Of a stretch of DNA of 64,000 nucleotides, positions 17,422-26,297 are shown one piece after another. The stretch spans positions 48,950 to 112,949 of the forward strand of contig NZ_FOXF01000005.1 of assembly GCF_900115655.1 (NCBI RefSeq), read 5' to 3'. This stretch comes from Ruminobacter amylophilus. GTDB taxonomy: Bacteria > Pseudomonadota > Gammaproteobacteria > Enterobacterales > Succinivibrionaceae. The notes beneath the pieces are model-generated. The model saw only the letters and a list, made by a program, of their open reading frames with translations. It was not told the origin of the DNA and searched no databases. The translations under genes were made by a program, and so were the position numbers. The stretch's first letter is position 1. Each line of letters starts with the position of its first letter.

Positions 17422-19641
17422 TTATTCCAATGTACATTTCAGCAACTCATCAACAGCAACATATTTATCTGATACAGGATCACTGTTAAGTCCGCCATCG
17501 GAAACCACGAGAGTCACGGTATATTCACCTGGTTCAGCATAAGTATGTGTACCTGACACTTCTTTTGATGTACTGTTATCACCGAAATTCCAAGAATAAG
17601 TCAAAGTATCACCATCTTCATCAGTTGATTTGCTTGCATCAAATGATAGAACCATACCGGAAATTGAGTTGGTCATCACTGCTACAGGCTTGTGAGAATC
17701 TGGCACATAAACAATATCAACAGGATTAGAAAACTCATCTGTCAGCGCACCGTCACTTACGGTTAACTTAACTGTATACTGCTTGGTTACATTGGTGTAA
17801 ACATGAGTTGGTGACTTCTCAGTAGAGGTCTGATTATCACCGAAATCCCAAGAATAAGTCAAAGTATCACCATCATCATCCTTAGAAGTATTAGTGAATT
17901 GTGCCTGTACCCCATTCACTGTATAAGTGAATCCGGCAACAGGTTTATGATTTTCCGGCGCTACGGTCACATCCTTCGAACTTGTTGCAAGAACCTTTCC
18001 TGATTCATCAAGTAAAGAAACGGTCACGGTATATGTTCCCTTCTTGCTGTAAGTATATTCAACGTCTGAACCGGTTAATGTGGTGCCGTCTCCCATGTTC
18101 CAGCTGAATGTCGCATTAGAAGGAGCATTCTCTGCAGAAGCATTCATCTTGACATTGAGGTATGATACGACCGGCTCACCAATACTTACAGAAGGGTCCG
18201 CAGGAGATACAACCTCAACTTCAAATGTTTTACTTCCCTTACTGTGCATCAGAACTACAGGATATTTACCACCGGCAGCAAAAGTCTTGGTAACGGAAAA
18301 ACCGCTTAACTGCTCACCATCAGAGAATACCCATACAGGATTTTCAACATCTTTTGTGGTAAATGTAACAGTCAGTCCATTTACATTGTACTGAATATCA
18401 GGATCAACAGGAACAGGGTTAACCTCTACTTTTACCGGATACGTATAGGCTTCAGACTTAGTACCGTCCTTGCCAACAACAATAAGTGAAACGGTGTATG
18501 TTCCTTCAGCCTTATAAACATGTGTTGGATTCTCTTCAGAAGACTTTTCTTCATCACCGAAATCCCATTCATAACTTTCAATATCACCTGATGAAACATT
18601 TGAAAATTCAACCTGGAGTTCAGTAGCTTTAAATGTGAACAGAGCCTTAAGCTCAGTGAAACTGCCACACATATCTGAGTTAACAGTCACAGACTGACTC
18701 TTTGAAACAGGAGCTTTCCCGTCTGTTACTGACAACTGAACATTATATGTTCCGTTTGCAGCAAATATATGCTGAACATTAGGACCGGTAAGCGAACTGC
18801 CGTCACTGAATGTCCAGGTAAAGGTCAAAGGATCTTTATCCTCATCAGTTGCGGTAGCGGCAAACATATAGGTTCTGCACGCAGCTAATGCAGATTTCAA
18901 ATCAGTAATTACAGGTGCATGATTTTCTGCATCTTTTTCTAGATGGTCAAAATCACGATAATTCTTATATGAAGTTACAATTTCATCAGATGTTAAACCA
19001 TCAGATAAAGCCTTTGAAACTTTATCACCAGCTCCGGTAACAATGGATATTACTGTTGAATCATTTAAATTGTCACCTACGGCATCAAGAGATCTGATAA
19101 TAATTTCAAGAACACTGTCCTTCTTTACTGAATTGGTAAATTCTGTGCTGTTAACATTCATGATACTTGCAAGCTTAGCAATTGCAGCATCATGAGACAG
19201 GTTGTTGGCTTTGGCATACTTAGTCAGTTGAGTTGTGATAGGGTTGATATAAATAACGCCTTGTTTTACGTCAGCCGATTTTGCTGCATTAACAACTGAG
19301 TCGGTAAGCACATGAGAGTAAACACTGCCGTCACCGGAAATCGCAATCATATTCTTCAATGATTTGAACTGTTCTTCAGTGAAAGTATGAATTGCTGCAC
19401 CGTTACTGTCAGTTGTTTTCACTTCAACGTCGCTATCATTACATATAGCATCACCGTTTACGTCAAGACATACCTTCGCGCTGCTTACACTTACGCCATC
19501 AATATTCTGAACGATTGACTGGATTTGATAGGTAGTATTTGGATCTGGTTTAGGTTCATCACCACCGCCACCGCCGCCACAAGCGGTCACACCAATGCCT
19601 AACATCATGGCTGAAAATAATCTTGTATACTTATACTTCAT
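17422..19641 (-). CDS. PKD-repeat surface lipoprotein without a catalytic domain
   Basis: 739 aa. Signal and lipobox GVTAC (Cys21), six glycines, an N-terminal module with CLDVNGDAIC and INPITTQL motifs, then six PKD-like repeats at about 243-321, 330-405, 412-479, 484-561, 565-646 and 649-730. The order of repeats, including degenerate ones (WVFSDG, WNMGDG), follows residues 1-740 of amylase B, so the two are paralogues. It then stops with DELLKCTLE: no CBM26, chitobiase-like or GH13 region, and no leftover amylase fragment in the 230 bp downstream. It may be a starch-contacting or structural partner of the amylases, or a decayed copy; the intact frame and own terminator favour a working gene. 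Sits 65 bp after the amylopullulanase, probably co-transcribed. Confidence 0.85.
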   Translation of the reverse strand: MKYKYTRLFSAMMLGIGVTACGGGGGGDEPKPDPNTTYQIQSIVQNIDGVSVSSAKVCLDVNGDAICNDSDVEVKTTDSNGAAIHTFTEEQFKSLKNMIAISGDGSVYSHVLTDSVVNAAKSADVKQGVIYINPITTQLTKYAKANNLSHDAAIAKLASIMNVNSTEFTNSVKKDSVLEIIIRSLDAVGDNLNDSTVISIVTGAGDKVSKALSDGLTSDEIVTSYKNYRDFDHLEKDAENHAPVITDLKSALAACRTYMFAATATDEDKDPLTFTWTFSDGSSLTGPNVQHIFAANGTYNVQLSVTDGKAPVSKSQSVTVNSDMCGSFTELKALFTFKATELQVEFSNVSSGDIESYEWDFGDEEKSSEENPTHVYKAEGTYTVSLIVVGKDGTKSEAYTYPVKVEVNPVPVDPDIQYNVNGLTVTFTTKDVENPVWVFSDGEQLSGFSVTKTFAAGGKYPVVLMHSKGSKTFEVEVVSPADPSVSIGEPVVSYLNVKMNASAENAPSNATFSWNMGDGTTLTGSDVEYTYSKKGTYTVTVSLLDESGKVLATSSKDVTVAPENHKPVAGFTYTVNGVQAQFTNTSKDDDGDTLTYSWDFGDNQTSTEKSPTHVYTNVTKQYTVKLTVSDGALTDEFSNPVDIVYVPDSHKPVAVMTNSISGMVLSFDASKSTDEDGDTLTYSWNFGDNSTSKEVSGTHTYAEPGEYTVTLVVSDGGLNSDPVSDKYVAVDELLKCTLE

Positions 19642-19659
19642 AGCTTTTATACCTACTAT

Positions 19660-19685
19660 AGCTCCGGGGAGCTGTGCCCCGGGCT
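19660..19685 (-). other. GC-rich intercistronic hairpin between amylopullulanase and PKD lipoprotein
   Basis: A six-GC-pair stem (CCGGGG with CCCCGG) extended past one bulge by AGC/GCT, with a 7-nt loop. It stands out in AT-rich surroundings and has no T tract, so it does not look like a terminator. It lies between the stop at 19707 and the next start at 19641 and could stabilise or separate segments of the mRNA. Confidence 0.6.
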
Positions 19686-19706
19686 TATCATCGTCATCCT
19701 AACTTC

Positions 19707-22700
19707 TTACTTATACCAAATTGTCACTGCTGTACCTTCAGCCACATTAGTTCCGGTGGTACCGTCGTCGTTAACGGTAACAGCATGAACTTTTTTCTTC
19801 CAGCCGTCAACTCCATCAATGGTTAAGTTATTACCACTGTTAATAACCATCTTGATTGAGGACCAGCTGTCACCTACGGCCTGACCATTAATATCAACAA
19901 CAATGGCTCCGTTATTCTGTGAACCTTTGATATTATTTTCAATCATAGTCTTTGTAGTCATGCGGAATGCAGGATGAGCCTTACGCATTGCAATAAGATT
20001 CTTGTAATAATCAAAAGTATCCTTGTAAGAAGTCTTTACATCCCATTTGATATCGTTTGAACCATCTGCTGATTTATATGAATTTTCATTCATATTTTTG
20101 GTACGGCCAAATTCTTCACCTGCATGGATAAACGGAATACCCTGGCTCACAAGAATTACGCCATTACCGTACGCCTGTAAACGTTTAGCGTAATCTCCTG
20201 TAGCTCCCATCTTGGTGATCTTGTCAGTCCAGTTCAGATTATCATGAGCGGTAATGTACTGAACTGCCTGTTCTGGATCTGCAGCAAACAGCGGAGTCCA
20301 TGTATTGGTGCTGTCACCTACACCACCTTTGATACCGGCCATTACACAACCGAAGTTTCCATCAACATCGCCGACGTCAGAATAAGTTTTGTTGAAGAGG
20401 AAGCCTCCGACCGCATTATCACTGCCACCCTTGAGGCATTCACGATATTTACCGTTAAATACGCCAACGTGACCGCTAGCAGCATTTCTGATTGTTCCAA
20501 GTCTTACACGGGTGCTTTCTGAAGGATCAGTAGCGTAACCGTTCCATGGTTCACCATACATAAGGAATTTACGATCAGGATATTTATTATTGAGATATTC
20601 ACCCCATTCCTTGAAGTCAGACACATCAAATATGCCAACGAGGTCGAAGCGGAAACCGTCAATATTGTATTCAGTAGCCCAGTATTCAAGAGAATCACGG
20701 ATAAAACGACTTACCATGTCATTCTTGGCATCAACTGAATTACCGCATCCGGATAAATCTACTGAAGTGTAGTACTTACCGGAAATCTTAGAGAATACAT
20801 CCTTGCTGTAAGTATGGTTATATACCACGTCCATAATTACACGAATGCCGTTCTTGTGGAATTCATCAACCATGGTCTTGAATTCCTTAACCTTCTGCTT
20901 GTAGTTTTCAGTACCAAATACGGATGTGTAACGATCTTCAGGAACGTTGAAGTTTACAGGATCATAACCCCAGTTGTAGCATGATGAATCCTGAGAATCA
21001 ACATTTGAACAGGTACCGTAATCATATACCGGAAGTAACTGAACGTGAGTTATGCCGAGATCTTTCAAATGATCAAGACCGGTCTTTAAACCTTTTGAAT
21101 TGGTAGTTCCTGCCTCAACCATACCGAGGTAACGACCGCGATTGGCAGCTGAAACACCAGAGGAACTGTCAATGGTGAAGTCACGTACATGTACTTCATA
21201 AACAATTGAATCTTCTCTTTCCTTTAAAGCAGGACGTTCAGCCCATCCGTTAGGAAGATCGGTATCACGCATGTTCATAACGATGTTTACATTGTTTTCA
21301 GCAACTGCACCGGTACCAGTGTAGTTAGTAGGCTTTATCATCTTACCGTATGGGTCGTGAACATCGCTTCCGTTAACCTTGAACTGATATTCCTTACCGT
21401 CAAGATCGCCTTCAACAACTGCTTCATAAACATCAGAATATCCGGAAACGTTGGTTTTGGACATAGTGTACGTCTGACCGTTAACGGTTACTGAAACATT
21501 TGATGAATCAGGAGACCAGAGTCTGAATGTAGTTGCTGTCGGAGTGTATGATGCACCAAGGAAGGTGTATGCAAGGCTTGAAGTTTCACAGTTATTGGTA
21601 CTTCCATCCTTGTCACAGTTTGCTTTCTTATCGTCAACTACGGTTTCTTTCTTGGTAACAGTAAGAACCTTTGTTGATTCATTGAAGGTTATAGTGTATT
21701 CACCTGCTTCAACACTGATGAAATCACCGGAAGCCTTTAATGCTTCACCTGCCTTACCGCCTAAGAAAATACACTGATCCTTGCTGTTAGGAAGAGCTTC
21801 AATCTTAAAGCTTGTAGCTTCGGTAAAGTTGAATTCACCGGTCCACTCTGAACTGCTTGCTGACTTTTTGATTAACTCATGAGTTCCATAATTATCATGA
21901 GAAGTTCTGATCGCAGTCTTGGCATAACCGGTAGTTTCGCCACCACCTACAGTTACATCATCTTCTGCTGTATTGCTTGCCTTGCTTGGGTCAGTTACAG
22001 TAAGTGTTACGTGATACGTTCCCTTTTCATCATATGTTACTGATGGATTCTTATCTGTTGAGGTCTTTCCATTACCGAAATTCCAACTGTAAGTTAATGT
22101 ATCACCATCTTCATCCTTTGATGTGTTGGTAAAGGTGACGTTAAGACCATTAATTTGGGTGGTAAAACCTGCAACAGGGTCATGATTGGAAGAACCTGCT
22201 TTCACAAATTCATAAGTCATGTCCGCATCTTTAATCTTTAAGGTGTAGTCACCTGTCAGAGTAGTATATTCATCACCATCAGTAGAAGTATTAATTGCTA
22301 ACTTACCAGGTGTTCCGGATGCACCATATACATTTCCGGTCCATGCACAGCCTTCGGCAACCTTAAATCTCTGCTTATCAGCTCCGGTAAGAGTTACATC
22401 AATAGTCCAGTAACCGGTTGACTTGCTGTAAGTCATAGGATCAAACTTCCATGAATTTGAAGTACCGGCATAACACAAATTATTCTTGGTTGCTGGAATG
22501 GAAACACAGCTTGAATCAGTTGGGTTTGTTAAACAGTAACAACCTTCTGTTTCAGGATACTTCTGACAGTAAGACACACATATACCGTCAGTGGTCTGAG
22601 ATCCCTTACATAAGCAGGCTGCTCCATTCGGATCTGTTTCACAGGGATCTACTCCTTTGCCGCACCACTGTGAGTCAGTACAGATTGCAATGGCACTCAT

Positions 22701-24086
22701 TGAAGGAATGGTAACAGTAATTTTTCCACCACTTACAGTTATATCCGAACCGCAAGGATTATTCTTAGGATCAGTTGCCCCGAGGATATCACAATAAGTA
22801 CCGTCAGCCATAGTCACATTGAAGCTCTTGGTTACTTCACCGCCGCTGGTATTCATGGCATAGAAACCCTTTGAGCCTCTATTAAACCACAGTACATTGT
22901 CACTAAATCCACTGGTAGATACCGCTTCGCCACGTGTTGCTCTGGCAAACCTTGGAGCGTTAAGAACAAAAGGCACACGATGCTGACATAACCAGCCTCC
23001 CTGACAACGGTCCGCACTTATCGGACCGGCAGGATCGTGAGAATTGAACTTATAACCTGAATAAATCTGTCTAACCTTACCTTTAGGCCACACTGCAAGC
23101 CATGACTGAGCAAGATTATATTTAGGATTTTCCTGAGTTCCCATAGAACAGGTTCCAGCTGAACAGCGATGATATTCATCATCGTGATTGTTTACGAATA
23201 CCTCAGCATTATCACTGTCTACAGCAAGCCCGAAAGTTAAAGCACTACCGTAATCACCGTTATCAAATATTTCCTTCATGCGGTCAACATAGCTGAAATC
23301 AGTTACTACTGAATTATCAATAAAGGTATATTTGTTCGGCTGAATATCTGGAGCTTCCAGGGAATTACCGATAACTTCCATATAAATCGGAGGTCTTTTT
23401 CCTGCTTTTGCTGCAGTTTTCTCCATGATGGCATTAATGTCGTTATAGTGCATGTGCTTAGCAGCATCTATACGGAAACCGTAAACCCCCATGTCCATAA
23501 GTTTAACCAGAAAATCAGCAATTTTGTCCTGAGTGCTTGAATTATCTGTGGCAGTATCCGTCATTCCAAGAAGAGCACACTGTCTTACGTTCCATTCATC
23601 GGAATAATTTCCTACCGAACAGCCATTATGATGAAAATCGCCGTCGTTAAAACCATCTGGATAGCTGTTGTTTCCGTAAGTAGAGCCACCAAGACCTACA
23701 CCGTCGTTAGGTCTCTGATTGAATACGGCGTCAGCAAAAACCTTTACACCAGCTTCATTACAGGCTTTTATCATGTTTTTAAGCTGCGTTTCATTACCTG
23801 TCATGGTTGTAAAATTATTAAAATTAACAGGCTGATAAACGGCCCACCAGACATTTCCTTTATTTGCGTGTTCGGCTGGCTGTGAAATCTGAACACCGTC
23901 AAAACCGGCAGGTCCAAGGTATTCTGTACATTCCTTTGCTATACTGTCATATGACCACTGAAATGGATGAATAATAACCATTTCACTCTCGTAATTCTTG
24001 GCAAACGCCAAATTAGGCGCAAATGCCAACACAGCGGAAGATACAGCCAAACTTAGAAGTTTAACTCTAAAGTTATTTAAGCTCAT
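19707..24086 (-). CDS. Secreted amylopullulanase (N-terminal alpha-amylase, C-terminal type I pullulanase)
   Basis: 1459 aa with a type I signal peptide (cleavage likely after AFA29), so secreted rather than lipid-anchored. First GH13 domain about 33-470: DAVFNQ (119-124), nucleophile Asp207 in GFRID, acid Glu237 in MEVIG, Asp302 in VNNHD; the usual His of motif I is Gln. A Cys-rich linker (about 465-530) precedes a possible starch-binding module (534-630), one PKD repeat (636-713) and a second beta module (720-812). The pullulanase half has a CBM48 (about 838-930) and a GH13_14 domain (957-1455) with YNWGYDP (1037-1043), DVVYNH (1086-1091), Asp1148 in GFRFD, Glu1179 in YGEP and Asp1282 in TAHD. 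It should cut both alpha-1,4 and alpha-1,6 links of starch. Probably exported by the T2SS; first gene of a two-gene unit. Confidence 0.92.
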   Translation of the reverse strand: MSLNNFRVKLLSLAVSSAVLAFAPNLAFAKNYESEMVIIHPFQWSYDSIAKECTEYLGPAGFDGVQISQPAEHANKGNVWWAVYQPVNFNNFTTMTGNETQLKNMIKACNEAGVKVFADAVFNQRPNDGVGLGGSTYGNNSYPDGFNDGDFHHNGCSVGNYSDEWNVRQCALLGMTDTATDNSSTQDKIADFLVKLMDMGVYGFRIDAAKHMHYNDINAIMEKTAAKAGKRPPIYMEVIGNSLEAPDIQPNKYTFIDNSVVTDFSYVDRMKEIFDNGDYGSALTFGLAVDSDNAEVFVNNHDDEYHRCSAGTCSMGTQENPKYNLAQSWLAVWPKGKVRQIYSGYKFNSHDPAGPISADRCQGGWLCQHRVPFVLNAPRFARATRGEAVSTSGFSDNVLWFNRGSKGFYAMNTSGGEVTKSFNVTMADGTYCDILGATDPKNNPCGSDITVSGGKITVTIPSMSAIAICTDSQWCGKGVDPCETDPNGAACLCKGSQTTDGICVSYCQKYPETEGCYCLTNPTDSSCVSIPATKNNLCYAGTSNSWKFDPMTYSKSTGYWTIDVTLTGADKQRFKVAEGCAWTGNVYGASGTPGKLAINTSTDGDEYTTLTGDYTLKIKDADMTYEFVKAGSSNHDPVAGFTTQINGLNVTFTNTSKDEDGDTLTYSWNFGNGKTSTDKNPSVTYDEKGTYHVTLTVTDPSKASNTAEDDVTVGGGETTGYAKTAIRTSHDNYGTHELIKKSASSSEWTGEFNFTEATSFKIEALPNSKDQCIFLGGKAGEALKASGDFISVEAGEYTITFNESTKVLTVTKKETVVDDKKANCDKDGSTNNCETSSLAYTFLGASYTPTATTFRLWSPDSSNVSVTVNGQTYTMSKTNVSGYSDVYEAVVEGDLDGKEYQFKVNGSDVHDPYGKMIKPTNYTGTGAVAENNVNIVMNMRDTDLPNGWAERPALKEREDSIVYEVHVRDFTIDSSSGVSAANRGRYLGMVEAGTTNSKGLKTGLDHLKDLGITHVQLLPVYDYGTCSNVDSQDSSCYNWGYDPVNFNVPEDRYTSVFGTENYKQKVKEFKTMVDEFHKNGIRVIMDVVYNHTYSKDVFSKISGKYYTSVDLSGCGNSVDAKNDMVSRFIRDSLEYWATEYNIDGFRFDLVGIFDVSDFKEWGEYLNNKYPDRKFLMYGEPWNGYATDPSESTRVRLGTIRNAASGHVGVFNGKYRECLKGGSDNAVGGFLFNKTYSDVGDVDGNFGCVMAGIKGGVGDSTNTWTPLFAADPEQAVQYITAHDNLNWTDKITKMGATGDYAKRLQAYGNGVILVSQGIPFIHAGEEFGRTKNMNENSYKSADGSNDIKWDVKTSYKDTFDYYKNLIAMRKAHPAFRMTTKTMIENNIKGSQNNGAIVVDINGQAVGDSWSSIKMVINSGNNLTIDGVDGWKKKVHAVTVNDDGTTGTNVAEGTAVTIWYK

Positions 24087-24178
24087 CTAGATACTCCGTC
24101 TATCAAAATGAATAAAAAAGAAAAAATAAGGAAATAAAAACACCCGATTTTTATTTCAATAATTTGAAAGAATAACAT

Positions 24179-24188
24179 AAAACGTTTT
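24179..24188 (-). promoter_or_regulatory. Palindrome AAAACGTTTT upstream of amylopullulanase
   Basis: Perfect 10-bp palindrome with a CG centre, the form used by many LacI-family regulators, about 93 bp before the start codon. A single ATTTAACA copy is at 24223-24230. Candidate operator only; the region is very AT-rich and no clear promoter could be fixed. Confidence 0.3.
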
Positions 24189-24293
24189 CAAAAATTCTGA
24201 CATTAATCAAATTTTAATTGAAATTTAACATATTTTTTACAAAATTTTCATTATAAAATATCGGATATCTCATATAAAATTAATAATACACAA

Positions 24294-24325
24294 AAAAATC
24301 AGTCTCTGAATAAGACTGATTTTTT
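24294..24325 (-). terminator. Rho-independent terminator ending the gsp-nudE operon
   Basis: Stem AAAAATCAGTCT (24294-24305) with AGACTGATTTTT (24313-24324), T-rich on both strands. Separates the type II secretion operon from the starch genes downstream in the same direction. Confidence 0.85.
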
Positions 24326-24390
24326 ATCGTTTGTTTCTCTGATTTATCAGGAATGAGAATTACGAACGGATATTCTTTTTTTATCCATAT

Positions 24391-24957
24391 TCATAAAGGT
24401 AAATTCAATTTTTTCAGTGCCAGTACAACCCCGGTTATGCATCTTGCTTCACAAAGGTCTGAGTCATCGTCGTATAGGAGAGACATTATTCTGTCCAAAG
24501 GTACATACTCCCTTTCAATGGCCTCTGGTTCATCTCCACTGTCAAGACGATGTTCTGACAGATTTACCGCCATAACCAGATGAAGCTTAAGCCCCATAAA
24601 TCCGGGAGCGAAATTAAGAGTTCTCAACAAGGTAAACTGTTCAGCACCTAACCCTATCTCCTCGCCAAGTTCTCGTTCAGCAGCCTCCAGCGGGGTTTCA
24701 CCTGCATCTATTTTTCCCTTTACAAAACCAAGTTCATACTTCTCAGTTCCGACACAGTATTCTCTTGTAAATACAAAAGCCTTTTTTTCTGAATCGTAGG
24801 GAACAACCATTACGGCTCCGTTGCCTCCGGCAAGCCTCTCATACGTTGTCTTAACGCCGTTTGAAAATTCGAGATCAACACCTTCGATTCTGAATAAGCG
24901 GCTTCTGGTAACTTCCTTTACTCCTAGTATTTTTGGGAGAACATGACTGTATTTCAT
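24391..24957 (-). CDS. nudE: ADP compounds hydrolase NudE (Nudix)
   Basis: 188 aa; E. coli NudE has 186. It hydrolyses ADP-ribose, NADH and Ap3A-type dinucleotides. The family signature SRLFRIEGVDLEFSNG near the N-terminus and the Nudix box (GxxxxGE...REL.EEIG, seen as GKIDAGET and RELGEEIG) are present. I start it at the ATG giving MKYSHV, one nucleotide after the gspN stop; the longer in-frame version would overlap gspN and lacks homology. Being the last gene of the gsp operon matches the order I recall from Vibrio; no direct secretion role is implied. Confidence 0.93.
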   Translation of the reverse strand: MKYSHVLPKILGVKEVTRSRLFRIEGVDLEFSNGVKTTYERLAGGNGAVMVVPYDSEKKAFVFTREYCVGTEKYELGFVKGKIDAGETPLEAAERELGEEIGLGAEQFTLLRTLNFAPGFMGLKLHLVMAVNLSEHRLDSGDEPEAIEREYVPLDRIMSLLYDDDSDLCEARCITGVVLALKKLNLPL

Positions 24958-24958
24958 T

Positions 24959-25732
24959 CTACATACGCCCTTTATACTTAATTTTAATCTGTCCGTCAGT
25001 CCCCGGCTTTCCCAGCATGCCAATGAGTGCCCCCACTTTATCAGGAATAGCTCCCTTTGGCCTCAACCCGCCTGTTAAATCATATTCAGACATATTAACT
25101 ACACTGATGTCTCCATTAAAAGAGAAAACGTCAGAATCCTGTTTTATCTGTATCTTAAGATTACGTTTGTCTCCTTTAATTTCAACATTGATTCTGCCCA
25201 CATCTATGAGCGTTTCTGCATCAAACGGATGCTGAACCAATACATCATTAAGAGTAATAACTCCGTCGATACTGTTAAAATTTCCTTTGTTATCAAAAAG
25301 AACCGTTTCCAGATTACCTCTTATTCCACCTTCTACCTTAAGCTGTATAGGAAGTTTTAATAAGGGAATGACCTTTTCAAGATAGCTGTCAAATTTTGCA
25401 TTCTTTATCCTGATTTCTTTGTTAAGACTAAGAACATTAACATCACATGCTCCAGTCAATATTTCAGGATCAGAAACCGTTATGGCTACACCTTTGGAAA
25501 AAAACAGAGTAAACATGTTGAATTTCCAGTCAATCTTACTTAGACGAATATTATCAATATCAACTGTTTCAACATGACCGTTCCACAGATCCCCTCTAAC
25601 ATCGTACAGTCTGACATTATTAGGAAGATCTATCATGGATACAAGTTTATTCGCAGGGGCCAGATAAAGAACAAAGAAAATAAATACAACGATTATAAAC
25701 AATGTCCTGACAATAATCTTTTTAATCATCAT
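24959..25732 (-). CDS. gspN: Type II secretion system protein N
   Basis: 257 aa. N-terminal membrane segment (about residues 7-25) followed by a periplasmic beta-rich domain, as in GspN. GspN is an accessory inner-membrane protein present in only some T2SS operons; its job is poorly defined. The LYDVRGDLWNG stretch is typical. The start overlaps the gspM end by 11 bp. Two adjacent Met codons (M1, M2) leave the exact start open by one residue. Confidence 0.88.
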   Translation of the reverse strand: MMIKKIIVRTLFIIVVFIFFVLYLAPANKLVSMIDLPNNVRLYDVRGDLWNGHVETVDIDNIRLSKIDWKFNMFTLFFSKGVAITVSDPEILTGACDVNVLSLNKEIRIKNAKFDSYLEKVIPLLKLPIQLKVEGGIRGNLETVLFDNKGNFNSIDGVITLNDVLVQHPFDAETLIDVGRINVEIKGDKRNLKIQIKQDSDVFSFNGDISVVNMSEYDLTGGLRPKGAIPDKVGALIGMLGKPGTDGQIKIKYKGRM

Positions 25733-26297
25733 ATTCCCCTTTATCCAATCTGACCAGAATCATGTTGGATATATATACGATTCCGTCCCCCTGTTTATCA
25801 AGCGTAATCTGATCCACGGTAACACCAAACCTGTTTTCAAGTTCTGTAACAAAGTTCATTACTGATATATAGCTTGCCGCTTCATCGGTCTGAACCTTAA
25901 CTTTATTCTTTTCCTTGTTGTAGTCAGAAATGACATTCACACCTTTAATTTTGTTGTTTCTTGCGGCTATAACGACGCATTCTTCCATACGTCTGCCCAA
26001 ATCCGGCCTGGTAACATCCTGAGGAGAAACTCTTGATGCGTTTTGAAGGATATAATTATACCCGCTCTTTGCCCTGTCTAAACTCAGTTGAGCGTTCTTT
26101 AACTGGTTCAATTTAGGCCTGATACCGACAACAAACAGGAACATGAAGACTGCTATTGTAATACCCACCGCCAAAATCACCTTCTCTCTTGATGTCTTAT
26201 GGCTGAGACCTTTTTTTAAGTTTGCTCCTGATAGAGAAAATTTACCTGATGACACAGAGCTCAGTTTCTGCATCAAAGCCTGAATTTTTTCTTTCAT
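25722..26297 (-). CDS. gspM: Type II secretion system protein M
   Basis: 191 aa bitopic inner-membrane protein. A cytoplasmic N-tail of about 38 residues precedes one membrane segment (about 41-60), then a short coiled region and a ferredoxin-like periplasmic domain. GspM partners GspL in the inner-membrane platform. It overlaps gspL by one nucleotide and gspN by 11. Assignment rests on size, topology and strict operon position. Confidence 0.9.
   Translation of the reverse strand: MKEKIQALMQKLSSVSSGKFSLSGANLKKGLSHKTSREKVILAVGITIAVFMFLFVVGIRPKLNQLKNAQLSLDRAKSGYNYILQNASRVSPQDVTRPDLGRRMEECVVIAARNNKIKGVNVISDYNKEKNKVKVQTDEAASYISVMNFVTELENRFGVTVDQITLDKQGDGIVYISNMILVRLDKGEYDD

Noticed and set aside
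19691..19696. MalT-box core (GGATGA on the minus strand) between amylopullulanase and PKD gene
   Set aside because: Single hexamer, wrong place for promoter activation, easily chance.
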